Positions 1 to 5,790 of a stretch of 8,390 nucleotides of DNA are shown here, one piece after another (positions within the stretch are counted from its first letter, which is position 1; every line of letters begins with the position of its first letter). A program made the translations under genes and the position numbers. Source of the DNA: Nitrospinota bacterium (lineage in GTDB: Bacteria > UBA8248 > JACPRG01). The notes under the pieces were generated by a model that made no database searches, was not told the origin of the DNA, and worked only from the letters and a program-made list of their open reading frames with translations. The stretch spans positions 3,775 through 12,164 of the forward strand of contig JASLXW010000068.1 in assembly GCA_030740135.1 (NCBI GenBank), written 5' to 3'.

Positions 1-1
1 A

Positions 2-244
2 AACGACCTCCTCCGCATCTCCGAAGAGGTGGATCCAAAGTTCGGAATCTCCGCCTACATCCGAAAGACCTCGGACCAGCAGGGGCCCGCCCTCCTCTTC
101 GAGAATGTCAAAGGACACGACACGGCGGTCGTCGGGGGAGTTTTCGCTTCCCGGCGTCGCGTCCTCATGGCCCTGGAGGCCAACCCCGAGAACGTTTACG
201 AACGGTTCGACCACGGGGTGTGCAACCCCATCCCCCCCGGCTGA
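2..244 (+). pseudogene. UbiD-family decarboxylase, N-terminal part (5'-truncated, frameshifted)
   Basis: This is the N-terminal piece of the decarboxylase that continues from 238 in another frame. It is open from the window edge (first full codon at 2, reading NDLLRISEEVDPKFGISAY) and stops at a TGA at 242-244. The text is typical of UbiD N-terminal domains: the leading 'DLLRISEEVDP' phrase, then 'GPALLFENVKGHD' and 'VYERFDHGVCNPIPP'. The true start lies upstream, probably only 10-25 residues away judging by family length. The sense ends in a run of seven C (232-238). With one more C the frame passes straight into 'RLIETGPCKEV', which is the expected continuation, so the stop is not a natural C-terminus. 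A sequencing or assembly indel is the likeliest cause; a genuine pseudogene is the main alternative. I am confident of the family and of the frame break, not of its cause. Confidence 0.85.
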
Positions 245-1323
245 TCGAGACGGGTCCCTGCAAGGAAGTGATCCTGAAGGGGGACGAGGTGGACCTCACC
301 CGCCTGCCCATCCCCACCTACGCCGAAAAGGACGGGGGCGCCTTCATCACACACGGAATCCAGATCAGCAAGGACCCGGAGGGCGGCTCCAAGAACGCCT
401 CGATCTACCGGATGCAGCTTCACGGAAAGCGCGAGCTGGGCGTCTACCCTTCGGGATACCAGGACCTTTCCCGCCAATACGTCAAGGCGGAGGCCAAGGA
501 CAAGCCCCTGGAGATTGCCGTGGCCCTGGGGTGCGATCCGGCGGTGATGCTTGCCACGCAGGTGGCGGCCGCCTACGGGGAGGATGAATTGGCGATCGCC
601 GGCGGGCTGAAGGGCAGGCCCGTGGACGTGGTGAAGTGCGAGACCGTGGACCTGGAGACGCCCGCGACGACGGAGATCGTCATCGAGGGCGTGATCCCGC
701 CCCATCGCCGGGAGCACGAAGGCCCCTTCGGCGAATACTCCGGCCATTACGGCCCGGCCTCGATGCAGCCCGTCGTCGAGGTGACGGCCGTCACGCACCG
801 GCAAAACCCGATCTTCCACGCCAGCCTGACCGGACGCCCCATGACCGAAAACCACTTTCTTCAGCAGATCCCCGGCGAGACGACGATGTACCGGCAACTG
901 AAATCGAATTTCCCGGGCCTGAAGGGCGTTCACGTCACCGGCGCGGGATGCGCTACATTCATGGTCTTCATCAGCGTGGAGCAGACCTTTGCGGGAGAGG
1001 GCCGAAAGCTCCTGATGTCCGCCATCGCGAGCAAAAGACTCCTGAAGTGCGTCGTCGTGTGCGATGAAGACATCGATGTCTTCGACGATTCCCAGGTCCT
1101 GTGGGCCATCGCCACCCGGGCCCGGCCGGCGGAGGACATCGTCATCCTTCCCAAGTTTCCCACGGCCAACCTGGACCCGTCGGTGCCGGAGGGAGAGCTG
1201 GGATCGGCGCTTGGGATCGACGCCACCCGCCCCTACGGGGAGCCGTTCCCGGAGGTGCCCTTCCACCCGGGCCTCGACTGCGTTCCCGACCTTCTGGAGA
1301 TGATGCGGCGGGGAGCGGGCTGA
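220..1323 (+). CDS. UbiD-family (prenylated-FMN) decarboxylase, main part
   Basis: This is the bulk of a UbiD-type (de)carboxylase, a cytosolic enzyme using prenylated FMN made by a UbiX partner, which is not in view. The GTG at 220 merely opens the frame; real homology begins at the CGG at 238, after the frame break. Catalytic features are visible: NASIYR (394-411) gives the metal-binding Asn and active-site Arg, EGPFGE (718-735) gives the two Glu of the Glu-Arg-Glu triad, and the Glu at 586 in 'DELAIAGG' matches the second metal ligand. Family phrases such as 'TEIVIEGVIPPH', 'CDEDIDVFDDSQVLWA' and 'LGIDATRPYGE' follow in order. Joined to the upstream piece, at least 440 residues are present, normal for the family. 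Odd: the His usually found after the active-site Arg seems replaced in 'PSGYQDLSRQY' (448-480). The substrate cannot be named; ubiquinone/menaquinone precursors or aromatic acids are possible. Confidence 0.92.
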   Translation: MQPHPPRLIETGPCKEVILKGDEVDLTRLPIPTYAEKDGGAFITHGIQISKDPEGGSKNASIYRMQLHGKRELGVYPSGYQDLSRQYVKAEAKDKPLEIAVALGCDPAVMLATQVAAAYGEDELAIAGGLKGRPVDVVKCETVDLETPATTEIVIEGVIPPHRREHEGPFGEYSGHYGPASMQPVVEVTAVTHRQNPIFHASLTGRPMTENHFLQQIPGETTMYRQLKSNFPGLKGVHVTGAGCATFMVFISVEQTFAGEGRKLLMSAIASKRLLKCVVVCDEDIDVFDDSQVLWAIATRARPAEDIVILPKFPTANLDPSVPEGELGSALGIDATRPYGEPFPEVPFHPGLDCVPDLLEMMRRGAG

Positions 1324-1419
1324 CACGGGCAGCGATTTCGCCGGGCGAAAACAGGTTCGTCGTCGCCCTGCCCGCGCAATCCACCTCCCGGCCACTCGCC
1401 GAGCCTTTGAGCGCCTGTC

Positions 1420-3477
1420 ATGAACCGGAAAGACCTCGAACTCATCCGGAACATCGGGATCATTTCCCACATCGACGCGGGAAAGACGACCGTCACCGAG
1501 CGGATCCTGTTTTACACCGGCGCCATTCACCGGATGGGAGAGGTCCACGACGGGCTGGCCACCACCGACTGGATGCCCCAGGAGCGGGAGCGCGGGATCA
1601 CCATCACCGCCGCTTCCATCTCCACCCGCTGGCAGGACCACACCATCAACATCATCGACACCCCGGGTCACGTCGATTTCACCATCGAGGTGGAGCGCAG
1701 CCTCCGCGTCCTGGACGGAACCGTGGCGATCTTCAGCGCCGTGGACGGCGTGGAGCCGCAATCCGAGGTGGTTTGGCGGCAGGCGGAGCGGCACGGCGTC
1801 CCCCGCATCGCTTTCGTCAACAAGATGGACCGCATCGGGGCCGACTTTGAGAACGTCTTGAAGGAAATCCGCGAACAATTGGGCGCGAAAGAGCTGGTTC
1901 TTCAACTTCCCTGGGGCGAAGAGGAGAATTTTCACGGCGTGATTGACCTAGTGGAGGAGCGCGCCCTCTCATGGGCCGCGGATAGCCAGGGCGTCCATTA
2001 CGAAACGGTTGAAATTCCCGAAGATCTCCGGAGCGCCGCGGCCTCTTCGCGCGAGGTCCTGCTGGAGGCGGTGGCCGAGGCGGACGAGGTCTTTTTGGAG
2101 AAATACCTGGCGGAAGGCGAGGGACAGATCGAGCCGGACGAGATCCGGCAGGCCATCAGGCGGATCACGATATCGGGCCAGGCGGTTCCCGTCCTGTGCG
2201 GCTCGGGTCTTCGAAACGTGGGTATCCAGCCCCTGCTCGACGCGATCGTGGACGCCCTGCCCTCCCCCGGCGATCTCCCGCCCGTTCCGGGCGTCACTCC
2301 GGAGAGCGGATCCCCGGCTTCCCGGGACAACACCCCCAACGCCCCTTTCTCCGCTTTGGCCTTCAAGATCATGACCGATGGGGGCCGGCGCCTGACGTAT
2401 CTGCGGATCTACTCGGGTCGGTTGGCCGTCGGGGAGGGGGTCTACAACCCCGGCCGGGAGAAGGAGGAGCGCGCCGCGCGGATTTTTCAGATGTTTGCGA
2501 ACAAGCGTTCGAGACTGGACGCCGCGGGCGCGGGAAGCATCGTCGCCGTCGCCGGACTCAAGCACACGTTCACGGGGGACACCCTGTGCGACCCGAAGGA
2601 CCCCATCCGGTACGGGTCGCTCGAGTTTCCGGAGCCGGTGATTTATCTCGCGGTGGAGCTGCGCTCGGCGGCCGACGAAAAAAAACTCAACGAGTCTCTT
2701 CAAAAACTCCGGGCGGAGGACCCGACGTTTCATGTCCGGGAAGACGCGGAAACCGGCCAGACCGTCCTGTCGGGAATGGGCGAGCTTCACCTGGACGTGA
2801 TCCTGCGGCGGTTGAAAGAAGAGTTCAGCGTGGACTTGAGGGCGGGAACGCCCCGGGTGGTGTACCGGGAAACCCTGACGGTCCCGGCGGTCGGCGAGGG
2901 CGTGTTCGACCGGGAAGTGGGCGGCAAGTCCCTCTTCGCCCGGGTGGTGGTGCGCCTCGAGCCCAGGGAGCGGGGGGATGGGATCGAGGTGGACGCCGCG
3001 CATCCGAACCTTCCGGCGGAAATCCTGCCGGCGGTCAAGCGGACGCTCTCGCAGGCGGCGGGGAGTGGTCCCATCGGGGGATACAAGCTGGTGGATATCG
3101 CCGCCCGGGTCGTGGACGCGACGTACGATGAAGCACGGGCCTCGGAGACGGCCTTCGAAGCCGCGGCGGGGATGGGGTTCCAGTCGGCGGCGGCGGCGGC
3201 CTCCCCGGTGCTTCTGGAGCCCTGGATGGGCGTCGAGGTGGTCACCCCGGAAGAATTCCTGGGCGGGATCATCAATGACATGAACACCCGGAAGGGGCGG
3301 GTCGAAGGCGTATCCCCGCGGGGGAACGCGAAGGTCCTCCAGGCCCGCGTCCCGCTGGCGGACATGTTCGGTTACAGCACCGATCTGCGCTCGGCCTCCG
3401 AGGGCCGGGCGACGTATTCGATGGAGTTTTCCCATTATGACGTGGTCGAACGGAGCCCGGCGCGGGAGCGGGGCTAG
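1420..3477 (+). CDS. fusA: Elongation factor G-family GTPase, divergent (EF-G2-like) subtype
   Basis: This is a ribosomal translocation/recycling GTPase of 685 residues, full length for EF-G. Domain I shows G1 HIDAGKTT (17-24), the switch-I region DWMPQERERGIT (50-61), G3 DTPGH (80-84), G4 NKMD (134-137) and a G5-like SGL (262-264, usually SAF or SAL). Domain II starts near 308, domain III near 405 with GMGELHLDV (about 452-460), domain IV near 484 and domain V at LLEPWMGVEVVTPEEF (from 598). In domain IV the usual Gly-rich 'KKQSGGxGQ' loop reads FDREVGGKSLFARV (496-509), and the tip loop usually 'SYHDVDSSE' reads TYDEARASE (568-576), without the His needed for fast translocation. This suggests a second EF-G, perhaps of the spd/EF-G2 kinds seen in spirochaetes, planctomycetes and deltaproteobacteria; that is inference. 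ATG 1420 is the only sensible start, since an in-frame TGA lies at 1408; its Shine-Dalgarno is weak (GAG). Confidence 0.93.
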   Translation: MNRKDLELIRNIGIISHIDAGKTTVTERILFYTGAIHRMGEVHDGLATTDWMPQERERGITITAASISTRWQDHTINIIDTPGHVDFTIEVERSLRVLDGTVAIFSAVDGVEPQSEVVWRQAERHGVPRIAFVNKMDRIGADFENVLKEIREQLGAKELVLQLPWGEEENFHGVIDLVEERALSWAADSQGVHYETVEIPEDLRSAAASSREVLLEAVAEADEVFLEKYLAEGEGQIEPDEIRQAIRRITISGQAVPVLCGSGLRNVGIQPLLDAIVDALPSPGDLPPVPGVTPESGSPASRDNTPNAPFSALAFKIMTDGGRRLTYLRIYSGRLAVGEGVYNPGREKEERAARIFQMFANKRSRLDAAGAGSIVAVAGLKHTFTGDTLCDPKDPIRYGSLEFPEPVIYLAVELRSAADEKKLNESLQKLRAEDPTFHVREDAETGQTVLSGMGELHLDVILRRLKEEFSVDLRAGTPRVVYRETLTVPAVGEGVFDREVGGKSLFARVVVRLEPRERGDGIEVDAAHPNLPAEILPAVKRTLSQAAGSGPIGGYKLVDIAARVVDATYDEARASETAFEAAAGMGFQSAAAAASPVLLEPWMGVEVVTPEEFLGGIINDMNTRKGRVEGVSPRGNAKVLQARVPLADMFGYSTDLRSASEGRATYSMEFSHYDVVERSPARERG

Positions 3478-3555
3478 GGAGGGGATTTATTTCAGACAAG
3501 GGAAGCACAGGGGTTTGAGATGATCGGAAAAACGTTCGGAAGCGGGGCCCGCCGG

Positions 3556-3585
3556 TTGCCACCGAGCGGATGAGACTGATACAAT
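3556..3585 (+). promoter_or_regulatory. Candidate sigma70-type promoter for the transketolase genes
   Basis: A TTGCCA box (3556-3561) and a TACAAT box (3580-3585) are separated by 18 nt; each matches the consensus at five of six positions. Transcription would begin near 3592, leaving a leader of about 86 nt before the ATG at 3678. It sits in the 200-nt gap between EF-G and the transketolase pair, where a new transcript is expected. Prediction from sequence only. Confidence 0.5.
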
Positions 3586-3616
3586 CTCGTCGATTTACGC
3601 TGAGAGCGCATCTTCA

Positions 3617-3633
3617 TCCGGGTCGGACCCGGA
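3617..3633 (+). repeat. Perfect 17-nt palindrome in the transketolase leader
   Basis: TCCGGGTC-G-GACCCGGA has two perfect 8-nt arms about one central base. It would lie roughly 25-42 nt downstream of the predicted transcription start and 28 nt before the Shine-Dalgarno. As DNA it looks like an operator for a dimeric regulator. As RNA it could fold as a 7-bp stem with a 3-nt loop. No T-run follows, so it is not a standard terminator for the EF-G gene. Function inferred. Confidence 0.45.
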
Positions 3634-3661
3634 AATAAAGACTTTGACTCACCCTATACTC

Positions 3662-3667
3662 GGGAGG
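3662..3667 (+). promoter_or_regulatory. Shine-Dalgarno setting the start of the transketolase N-terminal subunit
   Basis: GGGAGG lies 10 nt before the ATG at 3678. It matters because it supports a start that gives the protein a roughly 40-residue N-terminal extension. No later ATG, GTG or TTG before the conserved region has a comparable site at a usable distance. Confidence 0.6.
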
Positions 3668-3677
3668 TTCATCTCCG

Positions 3678-4598
3678 ATGGCCGCAAGCCGCTCAAAGAC
3701 CCGGGCACCCGTTGTTTCGAGGGAGACGCCGTTGCGCGATAACGGGCGAGAACCTTCCCCGGGTTTGAGGGAGACACTTTCCCCGCCGTCGATTGAGACA
3801 TTGGCGGATCGGGCGCGGGCGATCCGCAGAGAGATCCTTCAGATGATCGTGGCCGCCGGCTCAGGCCATCCGGGCGGCTCGTTTTCCATGGTCGAGCTCC
3901 TGCTTGTTCTCTACGATTCCTTTCTCCGTCATCGAACGCCCCAGGACCCGGACTGGGAGGACCGAGACCGGTTCATCCTCAGCAAGGGACACGGGGCGCC
4001 GGCCCTCTACGCGATTCTGGCCGAGTTCGGGTACGTCTCCAAGGACGAGTTGGGCGACCTTCGGAAGCTGGGAAGCCGGCTACAGGGACATCCCGACAAA
4101 CGGTTTCTGCCCATCCTGGAGACCTCGACCGGCTCCTTGGGCCAGGGGCTTTCCTTCGGCGCCGGAACGGCGCTTGCGGCGCGAATCGACAAGAAACCGT
4201 ATCGGACCTACGTCCTGATCGGGGACGGGGAATCCGAAGAGGGGCAGATCTGGGAGGCGGCCATGTTCGCCGCCCACCACAAGCTGGATAACCTGACCGC
4301 GATCGTGGACGTGAACCGCATTCAGTTGGACGGATTCACCCGGGACATCGTGGACCTGGAACCCCTGACTGAAAAATGGAACTCGTTCGGATGGTTTGTC
4401 CAGGACATCGACGGGCACGACCTCCGCCAGGTGTACGACGCCTTCGCGGCCTGCGCGTCCCACCGGGGGCGGCCCGGCGTGATCATCGCGCGCACCGTGA
4501 AAGGCAAGGGGGCTTCCGAGATGGAGGATAATCCCGCCTTTCACGGCCGGGCGCCGAATCCCGAGGAAGCGGCGCGGGCTTTCGCGGACCTCGCCTAG
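3678..4598 (+). CDS. tkt: Transketolase, N-terminal (TPP-binding) subunit
   Basis: This is one half of a split transketolase, which moves two-carbon ketol units between sugar phosphates in the non-oxidative pentose phosphate pathway. The 306-residue product holds the pyrophosphate-binding domain: GSGHPGGSFS (61-70) with the conserved His, SKGHG (102-106), STGSLGQGLS near 150-160, and the TPP/Mg motif GDG (182-184) followed by Asn 213 in 'IVDVN'. It closes with TVKGKG and the NPAFHG phrase near the C-terminus. The first 40 or so residues are Arg/Ser/Pro-rich, probably disordered and absent from most homologues; the good ribosome site supports the long start. The partner follows after 11 nt, so the two are almost certainly made together and assemble as a heterotetramer. 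A split 1-deoxyxylulose-5-phosphate synthase is the main alternative but fits the motifs less well. Confidence 0.94.
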   Translation: MAASRSKTRAPVVSRETPLRDNGREPSPGLRETLSPPSIETLADRARAIRREILQMIVAAGSGHPGGSFSMVELLLVLYDSFLRHRTPQDPDWEDRDRFILSKGHGAPALYAILAEFGYVSKDELGDLRKLGSRLQGHPDKRFLPILETSTGSLGQGLSFGAGTALAARIDKKPYRTYVLIGDGESEEGQIWEAAMFAAHHKLDNLTAIVDVNRIQLDGFTRDIVDLEPLTEKWNSFGWFVQDIDGHDLRQVYDAFAACASHRGRPGVIIARTVKGKGASEMEDNPAFHGRAPNPEEAARAFADLA

Positions 4599-4609
4599 GA
4601 GAAAGCCGG

Positions 4610-5584
4610 ATGCGACAGTTTGAGGTGGGCGGGGCGACGCGCGACGCTTACGGAAAGGCCCTGGTCGAGTTGGGCGAGGAAAACCCCGACATCGTGGTCC
4701 TGGACGCCGACCTGAGTGAATCGACCCGGACGAAGAAGTTCGGAGAGAAGTTTCCGGACCGGTTCTTCAACGTCGGCATCGCCGAGGCCAACATGGTCTC
4801 CATGGCCGCCGGATTGGCGTCCAGCGGGAAGACCCCCTTCATCAGCAGTTTCGCCGTGTTCCTGATGTGCAAGGGGTTCGACCAACTTCGGATGTGTGTG
4901 GCCTATCCGGGGATGAACGTGAAGGTGGTCGCTTCGCACGGAGGGATCTCCATCGGAGAGGACGGACCTTCCCAGCAGAGTGTGGAAGATCTGGCCCTGG
5001 CCTGTTCGCTGCCCGGCTTTCGGGTGGCCGTGCCGGCCGATTCCTGGGCCGCGCGTTGTCTCATCCGGCAGGCGGCGGAACTGTCGGGTCCCGTTTACCT
5101 TCGGATGGGAAGACCCCCCGCGCCGATCATCTACTCGGAGAAGGACAAGGTCGAATTCGGCCGGGCGGCGGTCCACCATCTCGGAAAAGACGTCAACATC
5201 CTGACGAACGGCCTGCTTGTGGCGGAAGCCCTGAAGGCCGGCGACCTCGCCGGGGAAGAGAACCTGGATGTCGGCGTTGTGGATGTGCACACCTTGAAGC
5301 CGCTGGATGTCGAGACCGTGATCCATGCGGCGCGGACGTCCGGGGCCTTGGTCGTCGCCGAAGAACACCTTCTGGTGGGAGGACTCTCCAATCAGGTGAG
5401 CCTGGCCGTGGCGCAATCCCATCCCGTCCCCATCGAGTTCGTGGGGCTGGACACGTACGCCGAATCGGGCAAGCCGGCCGAGCTGCTTGAGAAATACGGA
5501 TTGACCGCTCCCTCCCTCCTGCGCGCTGTCGAAAGGGTTTTGCAGAAGAAAGAAACCGGACGCTCCGCCGTCTCCACCGCCTGA
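4610..5584 (+). CDS. tkt: Transketolase, C-terminal (pyrimidine-binding) subunit
   Basis: This is the second half of the split transketolase, 324 residues. FNVGIAEANM (53-62) carries the catalytic Glu 59 that activates the TPP aminopyrimidine. SHGGISIGEDGPSQQSVED follows at about 108-126, and a C-terminal ketoacid-reductase-like domain starts near 195, including 'VDVHTLKPLD' and 'VVAEEHLLVGGLS'. At 118-123 it reads DGPSQQ where E. coli and yeast transketolases have a His in 'DGPTHQ'; mammalian transketolases have Gln at this site, so activity is still expected. The ATG at 4610 has an AGGAGA site that overlaps the stop of the preceding gene, a clear sign of coupled translation. I see no terminator with a T-run after the TGA. 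Confidence 0.94.
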   Translation: MRQFEVGGATRDAYGKALVELGEENPDIVVLDADLSESTRTKKFGEKFPDRFFNVGIAEANMVSMAAGLASSGKTPFISSFAVFLMCKGFDQLRMCVAYPGMNVKVVASHGGISIGEDGPSQQSVEDLALACSLPGFRVAVPADSWAARCLIRQAAELSGPVYLRMGRPPAPIIYSEKDKVEFGRAAVHHLGKDVNILTNGLLVAEALKAGDLAGEENLDVGVVDVHTLKPLDVETVIHAARTSGALVVAEEHLLVGGLSNQVSLAVAQSHPVPIEFVGLDTYAESGKPAELLEKYGLTAPSLLRAVERVLQKKETGRSAVSTA

Positions 5585-5685
5585 TTGGCGGATCCCCGAA
5601 TCATCGGAGAACGCGGCTCCGCTGACGCACACACACCCTTCGGTGAATACCAGAGTCCCGGAATATCGCCCTCCATGCTTCTTCC

Positions 5686-5715
5686 TTGACAATCCGGGGA
5701 AGCCGCTCCCATACT
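5686..5715 (+). promoter_or_regulatory. Candidate sigma70-type promoter for the HEAT-like gene
   Basis: A perfect TTGACA (5686-5691) is followed after 18 nt by CATACT (5710-5715, four of six matches). The start would be near 5722, with a leader of about 69 nt to the ATG at 5791. It implies that this gene is not dependent on read-through from the transketolase operon. Prediction from sequence only. Confidence 0.55.
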
Positions 5716-5790
5716 GATCCTAGAGAGAATTCGACGCGCCGGTGTGCATGCCGGAGGCGATAAAGCGTATCTTTTTCGGTCGGTCTGGAT

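Noticed and set aside
1336..1350. Hairpin TTTCGC-CGG-GCGAAA after the UbiD stop, possible terminator.
   Set aside because: The stem is only six pairs and no T-run follows, so termination cannot be claimed.
196..1935. Very long minus-strand open frame (579 codons) across UbiD and EF-G.
   Set aside because: It is a mirror frame of GC-rich coding sequence. It crosses two real genes, has no recognisable motif, and the + strand proteins are unmistakable.
1969..3435. Long minus-strand open frame (488 codons) within EF-G.
   Set aside because: It is Arg/His/Gly-rich low-complexity translation antisense to a conserved gene, a composition artefact.
3520..3573. 17-codon frame (MIGKTFGSG...) in the EF-G/transketolase gap as a leader peptide.
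   Set aside because: It lies mostly upstream of the predicted transcript start and has no attenuator or regulatory codon run.
3655..3660. TATACT just before the transketolase start as a -10 box.
   Set aside because: There is no acceptable -35 at 16-18 nt; the TTGACT nearby is only a few bases upstream. The resulting leader would also cut into the ribosome site.
3599..3677. Possible TPP riboswitch ahead of the TPP-dependent transketolase, because CTGAGA occurs at 3600-3605.
   Set aside because: The rest of the conserved aptamer (the CCTGATCTGGATAATGCCAGCG-like half and the closing stem) is absent. One hexamer is not enough.
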